A DNA stretch of 64,000 bases from NCBI GenBank assembly GCA_913009825.1, contig CAJVYQ010000002.1, forward strand, positions 1 through 64,000, written 5' to 3'. Source of the DNA: an uncultured Deferribacteres bacterium. Its GTDB lineage: Bacteria; Zhuqueibacterota; JdFR-76; DREG01. A program made the position numbers and the translations under genes. How positions within the stretch are numbered: the first letter of the stretch is position 1; each line of letters starts with the position of its first letter. Below the pieces are notes generated by a model. That model was not told the DNA's origin and searched no databases. It saw nothing but the letters and a program-made list of their open reading frames with translations. Of this stretch, positions 1 to 8,305 are shown piece after piece.

Positions 1-107
1 TTGTCTCCGGTTTTTTTCTCTATTTCTTCTGCAATTAAAATTGAATCAATAGTACCAAACAACAGAATACAGATGAGAAAATGGACCAATAAATTTCTTT
101 TAAACAT
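1..107 (-). CDS. N-terminus of an exported protein, cut by the window edge
   Basis: The first 35 codons of a minus-strand gene are visible, starting with ATG at 107 and running off the left edge. A strong ribosome binding site (GGGAGGA at 117-111) sits 3 bases upstream, which fixes the start. The peptide has a short basic N-terminus (MFKRN), a hydrophobic core (LLVHFLICILLFGTI) and a plausible signal peptidase site before EEIEKK, so the product is probably secreted or periplasmic. Nothing of the mature domain is visible, so no function can be given. Confidence 0.7.
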   Translation of the reverse strand, partial: MFKRNLLVHFLICILLFGTIDSILIAEEIEKKTGD

Positions 108-194
108 GTTTCCTCCCATTAATATTAATGAATTTGTGGATTTACCACAAAAAAACTGCCAAGGTTTTTGTTAAATTCTGTAAAATGTATTTAT

Positions 195-314
195 GTCGAA
201 CTCGTAAAAAATCTAAAATATTTGTTATGTCTCCACATTATGGTAGATAGTGAAATATTTTCAATGCTATATATTGATCTTATATGCCATTTCTTAACTT
301 TTTACGAGTTCGAC
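195..314. mobile_element. MITE, 120 bp, with target site duplication
   Basis: Perfect 16-bp terminal inverted repeats GTCGAACTCGTAAAAA (195-210) and its reverse complement (299-314) bound a 120-bp AT-rich core. The element is flanked on both sides by the direct repeat ATTTAT (189-194 and 315-320), the expected signature of a transposition target duplication. The core is far too short for a transposase. The 76-codon frame that overlaps the element resembles nothing I know and is probably chance. This is a non-autonomous element that would need a transposase encoded elsewhere; its parent IS family cannot be named from this window. Confidence 0.75.
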
Positions 315-320
315 ATTTAT

Positions 321-1228
321 CACTTTCAAAACATACAATGTGTTGACAAATATTTCCAGAAAAACTTTTGCGTTTTAGTTAATCAAATGCAGGCTTAAAT
401 TTACCTGTCGTCCCTGATGGAACTACGATATCTTTGGTGTGCATTTTTTCTATAAACATCTCGTCTCTAACGAGACTTTTGCCGGGTGAGTATTTTTAAT
501 AATTTTGTTAACGATGCTTGGTTGCCTGATATTTGTTAAATATGAACCCGCAGCAGGGAGAGGATAGGGGCAATGTTGTTGACTTAAGGAAGTGTGAAAT
601 CTATTTCATTAGCAATTATCAATTAATCATTCACAATTCACCGTTTAAACAATTGCCAATTGTTAATGATTTTAAGAGAACATTTCTTATGTCAACAACT
701 TTGTAGTCAGGGGAGGTTGTGTCCTCCTAATTAGAGGCTGAGCGAAAAGTATCTAAATTGTATATCAAACATCTTGTTTGAATTATAATCTTACTCAAGT
801 TTCGCAGTTAGTTAACCGGCATAAAAAAAGTAGCATACAAACTCACAACTTAATAAGTTATAATATGTTAATACATAATTCCAAAACGGAGGTTATATGC
901 TGTATATTAACAGGGTGACTATTCAGGTATGTTCTATAATCAGACGATCCCCCTGAGAAATATACACTTAGGGGAATAGAAACAGCAAAAACAAAATACA
1001 GAGCGCAACAATAAAATATGATAACACATTAAATAATAATCAATTATACAATTATGGATGTAAAGTATGCAGTAGGCTGGATTGACGGACATCTACATGT
1101 CATGTGAAAAAAATAAATCAAATTAAAATATTTACTATAAATCTTGTTTGTCAATATTTTCCTGATTATATTTTAGAAAATTATGCCGAATTATAAAAAA
1201 GATTTGACGTTTAATATAGGTTAAAAAA
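321..1228. other. gene-poor AT-rich stretch
   Basis: No convincing protein-coding gene is visible between the MITE and the small gene at 1229. The stretch holds a weak hairpin GTCTC-TAAC-GAGAC followed by TTTT at 463-480 and an imperfect inverted repeat at 575-699. It also holds a 19-codon frame at 897-956 that has a GGAGG-like site but no other support. Base composition is clearly more AT-rich than the genes to the right, which suggests acquired or decaying DNA. Confidence 0.5.
575..699. repeat. imperfect inverted repeat, about 125 bp
   Basis: The left end GTTGTTGACTTAAGGA (575-590) matches the reverse complement of the right end (about 684-699, ending GTCAACAAC) with two mismatches. The interior contains a second complementary pair, AATCATT near 625 and AATGATT near 666, so the whole segment could fold into a long imperfect hairpin. 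It has the size of a MITE like the one at 195-314 but different ends, and I see no clear target duplication. Confidence 0.4.
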
Positions 1229-1477
1229 ATGTCAGAAAAACCCAAAATTATTTTTAACTATCATTTTTCGGAGAATTATAATCCTGGCTATGTTAATGGG
1301 GTATATAATGATCTTGGCCCAAAGGGTGAATTAATTATTAATTTTTACTTAGAACGTCAAGGGATACCAAAATCTTATATTCATGAAATAAATAAAAATG
1401 GATCGCTTAGCTCTGATCCGGAAAACAATCCGGAAGATCCATTGTCAAATGTTATACGGTACCGCACAAAAAAATGA
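1229..1477 (+). CDS. small protein of unknown function
   Basis: This 82-residue soluble protein has no signal peptide or membrane segment. I do not recognise the family with certainty. The segment NPGYVNGVYNDLGPKGELII followed by NFYLE has a beta-strand pattern slightly reminiscent of the small DUF3467-type proteins, but that is only an impression. The C-terminal third (SSDPENNPEDP) looks disordered. The ribosome binding site is weak. The gene lies in the AT-rich left end and is itself AT-rich, unlike the transketolase gene 124 bp downstream, which suggests a different origin. Confidence 0.55.
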   Translation: MSEKPKIIFNYHFSENYNPGYVNGVYNDLGPKGELIINFYLERQGIPKSYIHEINKNGSLSSDPENNPEDPLSNVIRYRTKK

Positions 1478-1601
1478 TACTTCTTTTGATTTTCAGATGG
1501 AATTTTGTTCAACTTTCTTGCAAGTAAAACAGTTCAGCTTCTGATTTCTTATCGGGTTAAGCCAAAAATCGTTGTATGAACATCCTAAATTGGAGAAGAA
1601 C

Positions 1602-3947
1602 ATGACGAATGACAACGCTGTGGTAAAAAGCAAATATGATGAATGTGCACAACATTTTGACAAATGGGAAACGGTTAAAGATTTAACGGATCAGATGATC
1701 GATCTGATGTTGAATCTGCGGCAGAGCGGTCATCCAGGCGGTTCCAGATCGAAAGCCCATGCCATGGTAGTCACTTTGCTGAGCGGCGGGATGAAATGGG
1801 ATATCCGTCATCCGGAAAAACCTTTTTCGGACCGGTTCATTCTTTCTGCCGGCCACACGATCCCGTTGGTTTACGCGGTGATGTCGGTGTTAAGCGACGC
1901 GATGAGAACGAAGTACAATCAGACGGGAGAGAAGAAGTACTACATTCCGGAAAACCGGATTGTTCTCCCGGAAGATCTGCTGACTCTGCGCCACAGAGGC
2001 GGATTACCGGGACATGCAGAAATGGCCGGAAAAACACTTTTCCTGAAATTTAACACAGGCCCTTCCGGACACGGTATGCCTGCATCCGCCGGGGCTGCCT
2101 TAGCATTGAAAATGGCCCGGGCCAATGGCGTAAAAGTGGTGGCCTTTGAAGGAGAAGCCGGCCTTTCTCCCGGAGCCGGGCATGAAACCATGAATTCCGC
2201 CTGGGGACTTGGGTTGGACAACCTGTATTTTGTCATAGATTGGAACGATTTCGGGATCGACAATCACCGGGTCTCGGATGTTATCTATGGCACCCCGACA
2301 GACTGGTTTGGTTCCCACGGCTGGCGGGTTGTTTCTTCGGAAAACGGCAGTGAATGGCCGCAACTCACCCGCATGATGATGGAACTGTTCTACGGTAACA
2401 ACCCGAAAAAGGCGCCCAATATCGGCTGGATGAAAACACGGAAAGGGCGTGGCTACTACGTGTACGATAACAAATCCCATGGTACGCCTCACAAGATGAA
2501 TTCCGAACTTTTCTGGAAAACCAAAAAGGATTTCGCCGACAAATATAGTGTCGAATTTGATGGCTTCGGTGAACCGGCGCCGGCTTCTGCGGATTTGCAA
2601 AAGGAACAGACACTAACGAACATCAATCTCGCTTTGGATGTGATGCGCAATAATCACGAGCTATTGGATTATGTCACCGACACTTTGGTAGCGCTTGGTG
2701 ATTCCGTTCCGGACGAAATACCGGAAGTGGTTTTGACCGATGAAAACAATCCTCTAAAAGATAAGAAGCTATTTGATTTTAAGAATTATCCCGCTGAGCT
2801 TTTCGCCAAACCGGGTGAAAAAGTTCCCAACCGCGCGGGATTTTCAAAATTCGGCGCTTTCATCAATACCTATTGTAAAAAACATTTTGGACGTCCCCTG
2901 TTTGTGGTTTCCTCCGCAGATTTGGCCGATTCCACAAACATTTCCGGTTTTGCCAAGGATTGGGGCGACATAAAAGGATGGGGTTGGTACAACCGGGACA
3001 CCAATCTGTTGGGTGCATTGCTGCCCCAGGAGATCACAGAATTTGCTAATTCCGGAATCGCCGTTGGCATGGCAACGGTTAACTTTGCCAAGGATCCGTT
3101 TAAAGAATTCAACGGATTTTTTACCGCATCTTCAACCTACGGTTCATTTTCCTATCTTAAATACGGCATGATGCGCTTGTTCAGCCAATTGGCACAGGAC
3201 ACCGAATTTAAAATTGGCAAAGTTGTTTGGGTTGCCGGCCACTCCGGTCCGGAAACAGCCGATGATTCCCGCACCCATTTCGGTATTTTTTCTCCGGGCG
3301 TCACCAAACTTTTTCCCAAAGGACAAATCATCAATCTCTTTCCCTGGGAGCACAACGAAGTAGCGGTGACGCTGGCAGCTGCCTTGCAAACGGAAGTTCC
3401 TATTATTGCACTTCACCTAACCAGACCGCCGGTGGAAATACCCGACCGGGAAAAAATTGGCATGGCCTCTTTTTATAATGCAGCCAAAGGTGCCTATCTG
3501 ATCAGAGATTACAAAACGGATCAGAAAAAAATGGGCGTTGTTTTTGTTCAGGGCACCACGTCCACAGCAAATATTATAAAAATACTGCCGGAACTGGATG
3601 CAAGAAAAATCAATGTGAAAATCGTAGCCGCAATCAGCAGAGAATTGTTCGACCGTCAGGACGCCCAATATCAAGACAAACTAGTCTCGCGAACGGAGTG
3701 GTTCGATTCTATGGCTGTCACCAACGGTTCAAAAGAGGTGGTTTCACCCTGGATTACAAATATAGTTTCTGAACAATATTCCCTTTCCTCAGACTGGGAC
3801 AACCGGTGGCGCTCCGGCGGCACGATTGAAGAAGTAAGCGAAGAAGCGCATATTTCTCCCGATTGGCTGTTAAAAGGGATCGGGAAATTTGCCACTGAGA
3901 AGGATAAAAGAAGGGAAGCATTAAAACGGCTCTTGCCGCAATTGTGA
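1602..3947 (+). CDS. large transketolase-family enzyme, divergent
   Basis: Thiamine-diphosphate enzyme of the transketolase family, 781 residues against about 650 for ordinary transketolases. The start at 1602 is chosen because GGAG lies 6 bases upstream; an in-frame ATG at 1572 has no such site. Visible landmarks are GHPGG (about residue 43), the loop TGPSGHGMP (about 152), the cofactor-binding region FEGEAG...DWND (about 182-216), and a central pyrimidine-binding domain with QEITEFANSGIAVGMA. The usual GDG metal motif reads EGE here, with Glu in place of the metal-ligand Asp, and two residues are inserted after it. It probably moves C2 ketol units between sugar phosphates, but the substrate cannot be predicted. 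Phosphoketolase was considered because of the length, but the N-terminal motifs are transketolase-like. Confidence 0.8.
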   Translation: MTNDNAVVKSKYDECAQHFDKWETVKDLTDQMIDLMLNLRQSGHPGGSRSKAHAMVVTLLSGGMKWDIRHPEKPFSDRFILSAGHTIPLVYAVMSVLSDAMRTKYNQTGEKKYYIPENRIVLPEDLLTLRHRGGLPGHAEMAGKTLFLKFNTGPSGHGMPASAGAALALKMARANGVKVVAFEGEAGLSPGAGHETMNSAWGLGLDNLYFVIDWNDFGIDNHRVSDVIYGTPTDWFGSHGWRVVSSENGSEWPQLTRMMMELFYGNNPKKAPNIGWMKTRKGRGYYVYDNKSHGTPHKMNSELFWKTKKDFADKYSVEFDGFGEPAPASADLQKEQTLTNINLALDVMRNNHELLDYVTDTLVALGDSVPDEIPEVVLTDENNPLKDKKLFDFKNYPAELFAKPGEKVPNRAGFSKFGAFINTYCKKHFGRPLFVVSSADLADSTNISGFAKDWGDIKGWGWYNRDTNLLGALLPQEITEFANSGIAVGMATVNFAKDPFKEFNGFFTASSTYGSFSYLKYGMMRLFSQLAQDTEFKIGKVVWVAGHSGPETADDSRTHFGIFSPGVTKLFPKGQIINLFPWEHNEVAVTLAAALQTEVPIIALHLTRPPVEIPDREKIGMASFYNAAKGAYLIRDYKTDQKKMGVVFVQGTTSTANIIKILPELDARKINVKIVAAISRELFDRQDAQYQDKLVSRTEWFDSMAVTNGSKEVVSPWITNIVSEQYSLSSDWDNRWRSGGTIEEVSEEAHISPDWLLKGIGKFATEKDKRREALKRLLPQL

Positions 3948-3962
3948 TTTGGGAACGAAAAT

Positions 3963-3997
3963 AAAAAGCCCGGTTATTGAAATACCGGGCTTTTTTG
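3963..3997. terminator. bidirectional Rho-independent terminator
   Basis: The perfect 9-bp stem AAGCCCGGT (3966-3974) / ACCGGGCTT (3984-3992) is flanked by A and T runs on both sides. It lies between the convergent transketolase-like gene and the minus-strand gene ending at 4047, so it probably serves both. Confidence 0.9.
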
Positions 3998-4046
3998 TTC
4001 TGTTTATTCCATTGGAGGAGGAGAAAATTTAAATTGTTGAAATCCA

Positions 4047-4439
4047 TCAGCCAACTTCAGTTTGTACAGATTGGAGAACATCCTGATGAATTTTGTTGAT
4101 GATTTCAATGATCTCGCGGACAAATTGCCCTTCACAGGGTTGCTTACAATTACGCATTTCCGTTCTTCGCAGGCAGTACAAGGGACAGTCATCATCGGCC
4201 ATTTTATTTATTTTATAGTGGGGACCGTCGTAAATATCTTCTAAATCCTTCACTGGAATTGTAAAGGTTGACTTACAGTCGGATTGATTGTGGTTAAAAT
4301 AGAAAAGACCCCTGTTAAAATCCAAAAAGTGGATTTGATAACCAAGAAGAGATACGGTGGGATCGTACAACATTTCATCGCATGTAACCCATACATGATG
4401 ACAACCGGGACATACTTTGAAACCACCTTGCCAAAACAT
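4047..4439 (-). CDS. conserved hypothetical protein with CxxC-type zinc motifs
   Basis: A 130-residue cytosolic protein. The start at 4439 (ATG) follows AGGAGG by 8 bases; a TTG two codons further upstream would also be in frame but is less well placed. The N-terminus carries CPGCHHVW, a probable zinc knuckle, and the C-terminal half carries further cysteines (DDCPLYCLRRTEMRNCKQPCEG), so a metal or iron-sulfur site is possible. The middle (FLDFNRGLFYFNHNQSDC) looks like a beta-sheet domain. I do not recognise a named family. It is a single gene between a terminator and the DUF72 gene. Confidence 0.7.
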   Translation of the reverse strand: MFWQGGFKVCPGCHHVWVTCDEMLYDPTVSLLGYQIHFLDFNRGLFYFNHNQSDCKSTFTIPVKDLEDIYDGPHYKINKMADDDCPLYCLRRTEMRNCKQPCEGQFVREIIEIINKIHQDVLQSVQTEVG

Positions 4440-4595
4440 GCTCAAATCCTCCTGCTTAAACCCGGCTATTTTATTCGCAATAATAATGCCATTTATTTTC
4501 AGGGAGAAAAAAAGAGGGTACCATAAGGAAAGGCGGCAAAATATGCCGGGTTGTCGTGAAAAGCAGGAAAAGAAGAGCTGCCCTATCTCTCTAAG

Positions 4596-5351
4596 TCAGC
4601 TTTGAATTTTGCTCAGAAGGGTTTTGACAGTTGTCGGCGCATGTCCCTGATAGCGATTATTTGAATAAGCGTAAATCGTCAATCCCTCGTTCAGCATGGC
4701 TAAAATTCGACCGGCCCAGTCATTTAAAGCCTCTTCCCTGTCCACGCGGACATGAGAAAAATCATCAGGAATCTGTTTCCAGTTGCCAAGCAAGCGGATA
4801 TAAGAAAATGGCGCCGTGATGCGAAAAAATTTCGGCATATAATAAAGATCCTGCAATACCAGTGCACATTTATGTTTTTCCAGCAGATCAAAAAAATTTT
4901 TCTGTTTGAACCATGCCCGATTCCTGATCTCAATTGCGAACAATTTATCCGGAGGAAGTTGCGGCAGAAAATCGCTTAATTGCGGTAAATAGTCCGGGGT
5001 AAACCGGTAATCAAATTGCAAAATTAGCGGGCCTAATTTCTCCCCAAGTAGAGAAATGTTGTTTAAAAATCCATCCAATTCACTTCGACAATGAGTTAAT
5101 CGTTTCTCATGGGTGATAATCTGTGGAAATTTTGGTGAAAATAAAAAATTATCCGGTGTTTTTTGATACCATCCCGTCACTATTTTTCGCGTGGGAATAC
5201 GGTAAAAAGTAGAATCAATTTCAACTGTACTGAAATGGGAGGCGTAATAAGAAAGATACTCGCCGGCAGGCAATTTTTTGGGGTAAAACGGCCCAAGCCA
5301 ATCTTTATAATACCACCCTGATGTTCCGATAAAAAGATTTTTAGTCGGCAT
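4596..5351 (-). CDS. DUF72 (YecE-type) family protein
   Basis: A full-length 251-residue member of the DUF72 family, a TIM-barrel fold related to sugar isomerases and nucleases. Family signatures are FIGTSGWYYKDWLGPFYP at the N-terminus, EIDSTFYRIP, FLFSPKFP, LGPLILQFD and the C-terminal YAYSNNRYQGHAPTT. The biochemical role of the family is not established. The start ATG at 5351 has GGAG 6 bases upstream. The gene overlaps the upstream flavin reductase gene by 11 bases, so the two are translationally coupled in one operon. Confidence 0.9.
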   Translation of the reverse strand: MPTKNLFIGTSGWYYKDWLGPFYPKKLPAGEYLSYYASHFSTVEIDSTFYRIPTRKIVTGWYQKTPDNFLFSPKFPQIITHEKRLTHCRSELDGFLNNISLLGEKLGPLILQFDYRFTPDYLPQLSDFLPQLPPDKLFAIEIRNRAWFKQKNFFDLLEKHKCALVLQDLYYMPKFFRITAPFSYIRLLGNWKQIPDDFSHVRVDREEALNDWAGRILAMLNEGLTIYAYSNNRYQGHAPTTVKTLLSKIQS

Positions 5352-6024
5352 GTAAATCTCCTGCCCAGGTTGTACCCAATTCGTAAGCTTGTTGTAACAA
5401 GGTACGATTAAATTTGTAATCCGCTGCAGCCATTTTAGGCGGGAGTGCTAATTTTTTATACAAATTTTCCAACCTGTTTTGCGAAAGCGAAACTTGTTTT
5501 CTGATTGCCAAACCTCTGCCAATAAGAACAGTAATATCTTCATCCTCCGCGCCAAAAAGTTTTGCGATGAAAGAGAGAATTTTAATGGCTGGTCCGGCAT
5601 CGTGGTCACTTCTATCTCCAAGTGTAAAAATGAACGCATACTGTTTTTTCATTACCCAGCGTGGAATATGGATCAATCCGGTTTCCGTCATTTTTATCTG
5701 TATTTGCGAACGAAACCGGTCTAACAATATCTTAAATCCCCCCGGCAGATAATGAAAATAGATCGGAGAAGCGATCACAATGTGTGAGGCCTTTTTGTAC
5801 CGGGACAGAAAATCTTCCCATCTATCATGCCGACTCTCACACTTCCCGGTTTTGTTGCATTTCAAACATCCGGTACACGGTAAAATGTTTAACTCAACTA
5901 CACGAACTGTGCCGGCCATTGTTTCTCCTGAACTTAAAAAACCTTTTTCAAGTTCCCGGGCAATAAGTGTGCTGTTGCCATTTACCCGCAGCGAAGCCAA
6001 TATGATCAGTAAATTCTTCTTCAT
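5341..6024 (-). CDS. NADPH-dependent FMN reductase / flavodoxin-family protein
   Basis: A 227-residue flavodoxin-fold protein of the FMN_red type. The N-terminal phosphate-binding loop is ILASLRVNGNSTLIA, and the middle carries LPCTGCLKCNKTGKC, the cysteine motif typical of iron-sulfur-flavoprotein-like members, followed by ASPIYFHYLPGGFKILLDR. It probably binds FMN and reduces flavin or small electron acceptors in the cytosol; the natural substrate is unknown. It is first in a two-gene unit with the DUF72 gene and is transcribed away from the S4 gene. Confidence 0.85.
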   Translation of the reverse strand: MKKNLLIILASLRVNGNSTLIARELEKGFLSSGETMAGTVRVVELNILPCTGCLKCNKTGKCESRHDRWEDFLSRYKKASHIVIASPIYFHYLPGGFKILLDRFRSQIQIKMTETGLIHIPRWVMKKQYAFIFTLGDRSDHDAGPAIKILSFIAKLFGAEDEDITVLIGRGLAIRKQVSLSQNRLENLYKKLALPPKMAAADYKFNRTLLQQAYELGTTWAGDLHAD

Positions 6025-6354
6025 TTTTATAATTGATACAGCTCCGGTAGTATCAGCAAATCTGTTTGCCTGGTACAGGCCGCATCTATTTTTTTTAGAT
6101 TGGCCGACACATTACCAAATTCGGGGTCAAATTGAAAATAGGCTGTTTTCATTTATTTTCACATTTTTTTCAGCAGATTCGTTTTTCAACTGTCTCTTTG
6201 TGATCTTTTAGTTTACCGGCAAAAACCCTGTCAAATTTTTAATGTAATAGAATTGTTCCTCTTTTCAAATGAATCTTTTTGCGTATGCCAACTTAAAACA
6301 CTATATTGAAAATGACAGGCAGATTTATAAATCGACAATAGCCGGAAAACGATC
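6025..6354. other. divergent intergenic region
   Basis: This 330-bp AT-rich spacer lies between the flavin reductase gene (minus) and the S4 gene (plus). I see no coding signal or repeat in it; the only recognisable element is the plus-strand promoter candidate at 6279-6307. Confidence 0.5.
6279..6307 (+). promoter_or_regulatory. candidate sigma70-type promoter for the S4 gene
   Basis: TTGCGT (6279-6284) and TATATT (6302-6307) are separated by exactly 17 bases and lie 47 bases upstream of the ATG at 6355. The -10 box matches 5 of 6 consensus positions, the -35 only the first three. Confidence 0.4.
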
Positions 6355-6780
6355 ATGGCAAAAGGAAAGAAAAAAGAACCGGATTCTGAAACAGGCCGCA
6401 TGCGTCTGGATAAGTGGTTGAAAATTGCCCGGATATTTAAAACACGTTCCAAAGCCGTGGATTCCTGTCAATCCCGGCACGTAAAAGTGAATGGCAAAAC
6501 CGCAAAACCGTCCCATCCAATCAAAATCAGTGATACCATTTCCATTCAATATACCGGCAGAAACCGGACATTGGATGTTGCCGGATTAGCGGAACGTTCT
6601 CTGCCCGCGACTTCGGCCAGAGAGCTTTATCTTGAACATTTGCCGCAGATATCGGAAGAATCCTCCGAACTGTACGATTTATATATGAAAGAGGAAAGAA
6701 AAAGACAGCGCGAGACGAAGGGAAAAGGCCGGCCGACCAAAAAAGCGCGGCGCCAAATTATAAAATTGCGGGGAAAATAG
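6355..6780 (+). CDS. S4-domain RNA-binding protein (Hsp15-like)
   Basis: A 141-residue basic protein with an S4 RNA-binding domain at about residues 18-65 (MRLDKWLKIARIFKTRSKA...VKVNGKTAKPSHPIKISD) and a lysine/arginine-rich C-terminal tail. This architecture matches Hsp15/HslR, which binds free 50S ribosomal subunits carrying nascent chains and helps recycle stalled ribosomes. The tail (KARRQIIKLRGK) fits RNA contact. It is a single plus-strand gene and its stop is 2 bases from the stop of the convergent endonuclease gene. Confidence 0.85.
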   Translation: MAKGKKKEPDSETGRMRLDKWLKIARIFKTRSKAVDSCQSRHVKVNGKTAKPSHPIKISDTISIQYTGRNRTLDVAGLAERSLPATSARELYLEHLPQISEESSELYDLYMKEERKRQRETKGKGRPTKKARRQIIKLRGK

Positions 6781-6782
6781 AT

Positions 6783-7631
6783 CTAATTCAAAAAACTTTT
6801 TAATAGTGCCAAATTTTTCATAAACTCTTCTTCTCCCCCGGGCGTCTCCAGAATTTTGGGCACTTTGACTAAACGAGGGTCATTGACAATCATTCTGAAC
6901 GGCTCGATCCCTATGAATCCGCCGCCGATATTATTGTGTCGATCCACCCGGCTGCCCAACTCCTTTTTGGAATCATTTAGGTGAATGCAGAAGAGATTGT
7001 CCAACCCCAAAACAGAATCGAATTGTGCCATAGTGTTTTGATAAGTTTCCGTAGTTCGGATATCATATCCGGCGGCAAATATATGGGCCGTATCAAGACA
7101 AATACCCATGCGCTTCTTATTTTCAACCTGTTCAATTATTGACGACAATTGTTCAAAACGATAGCCTAGATTGGTTCCTTGTCCGGCCGTCACTTCCAGG
7201 AGCAGCCGGACTTTATAATCCGGTGTTTGGTTAATTATCAGGTTCAAGCTTTCGGCAATTTTTTGTAACCCGGTTTCCTCGCCCGAATTAAGATGGGATC
7301 CGGGATGAAAAACCAGGTAGCCGATTCCTAATTTTTCCGCCCGTGCAATTTCATCAAGGAAAGTGACCCGGGATTTTTGTAATGTTTCTTCTTTGGGGCT
7401 GCCCAGATTGATCAAATATGAATCATGGATCACTACTTCTTTTATTGTAGAATTCTGCCAGGCTGTTTTAAATTTTTCAGCATCTTCATCGGACAGTGGT
7501 TTAGCAACCCAACGGGTTTGATTTTTGGAAAAAATCTGGATGGCAGCGGCCCCTATTTTCTCACCGTTTGCGATTGCGTTGTAAACTCCCCCGGAGATAG
7601 AAACATGCGCTCCCAATAATTGTTCGGTCAT
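6783..7631 (-). CDS. nfo: endonuclease IV (apurinic/apyrimidinic endonuclease)
   Basis: A 282-residue endonuclease IV, the usual length for the family. It incises DNA 5' of abasic sites in base excision repair and uses three zinc ions. Signatures are LLGAHVSISGG at the N-terminus, QIFSKNQTRW, VFHPGSHL, LLLEVTAGQGTNLG, MGICLDTAHIFAAGYDI and HLNDSKKELGSRVDRHNNIGGG, with ILETPG near the C-terminus. The start at 7631 (ATG) is preferred over an in-frame one at 7733 because AGGA lies upstream and the protein then begins at the conserved domain. The gene is 25 bases downstream of the diiron protein gene, suggesting co-transcription in a stress-response unit. Confidence 0.95.
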   Translation of the reverse strand: MTEQLLGAHVSISGGVYNAIANGEKIGAAAIQIFSKNQTRWVAKPLSDEDAEKFKTAWQNSTIKEVVIHDSYLINLGSPKEETLQKSRVTFLDEIARAEKLGIGYLVFHPGSHLNSGEETGLQKIAESLNLIINQTPDYKVRLLLEVTAGQGTNLGYRFEQLSSIIEQVENKKRMGICLDTAHIFAAGYDIRTTETYQNTMAQFDSVLGLDNLFCIHLNDSKKELGSRVDRHNNIGGGFIGIEPFRMIVNDPRLVKVPKILETPGGEEEFMKNLALLKSFLN

Positions 7632-7656
7632 ATTTATTCCTGACCGGAAACTTTTA

Positions 7657-8112
7657 TCAAACGCTAACACTTGATTTTTCACGCACATTATATTCAGCCT
7701 GAAGAAGTTGAAAATGCCGTATTTCGTCCTCAATCAATTTGTCGAAGATGGCTTTTCCACCTGCATCCATGGTTCGTTGAATCGCTTTTTCATAAAACTC
7801 TTTTGCCTCCTTTTCCTGGTCCATTGCCGTTTGCAATATTTCCAGTTCCGTTGCATCAGACAAAAGCGGTTTGGTAAAACGTCTTCTTTTGGGCAGGTTG
7901 ATGTACAATAATCTTTTTCCTGATAAAGCGGAATATTGATCCTCGAGCTGTTTTTTATGTTTTAATTCTTCATTAGCCAATGTTGCCAGTAGATCTTTGG
8001 TGTCTTTTCCCTCAAAAATTTTGACAGCTTCTTTGTAGTAATTATGAGCATCAATTTCAGCTTGAATGGCAATCCGAAGCGCTTCCAGATCATCAATACG
8101 CTCCCAAAACAT
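7657..8112 (-). CDS. ferritin-like diiron protein (rubrerythrin-type, no rubredoxin domain)
   Basis: A 151-residue four-helix protein with two half-site motifs: E19 with E49xxH52, and E100 with E130xxH133, the full ligand set for a ferritin-like diiron centre. The C-terminal rubredoxin domain of classical rubrerythrin is absent. The likely role is peroxide reduction or iron handling in an anaerobe or microaerophile; this is inferred from the family. GGAGG lies just upstream of the ATG at 8112. It is followed by endonuclease IV on the same strand, a plausible oxidative-damage pairing. Confidence 0.8.
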   Translation of the reverse strand: MFWERIDDLEALRIAIQAEIDAHNYYKEAVKIFEGKDTKDLLATLANEELKHKKQLEDQYSALSGKRLLYINLPKRRRFTKPLLSDATELEILQTAMDQEKEAKEFYEKAIQRTMDAGGKAIFDKLIEDEIRHFQLLQAEYNVREKSSVSV

Positions 8113-8305
8113 TTTTACCTCCGAATGATTTCGATTTAGTTAGAACAACCCTTTGTTTTTCTGTACAAAATAAAAAAGGAACAAGATGAAAATAGATTGT
8201 TAAAGATAGAAAGAAGATTTTCACATTCAATCTGCTACTATATGTTGTTTTGATAACTTTTACTTATACAATTTAATAGTCTTTAGCACGATAAGCAAGG
8301 GTTTA

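Noticed and set aside
168-398. 76-codon plus-strand frame
   Set aside because: It runs across the MITE and its target duplications and has no recognisable family, so it is chance.
897-956. 19-codon frame with GGAGG-like site in the left AT-rich stretch
   Set aside because: No second line of evidence such as conservation, terminator or a biased residue pattern; too short to support.
1602-3947. Phosphoketolase
   Set aside because: The length fits, but the N-terminal motifs GHPGG and GPSGHGMP and the central domain are those of transketolase.
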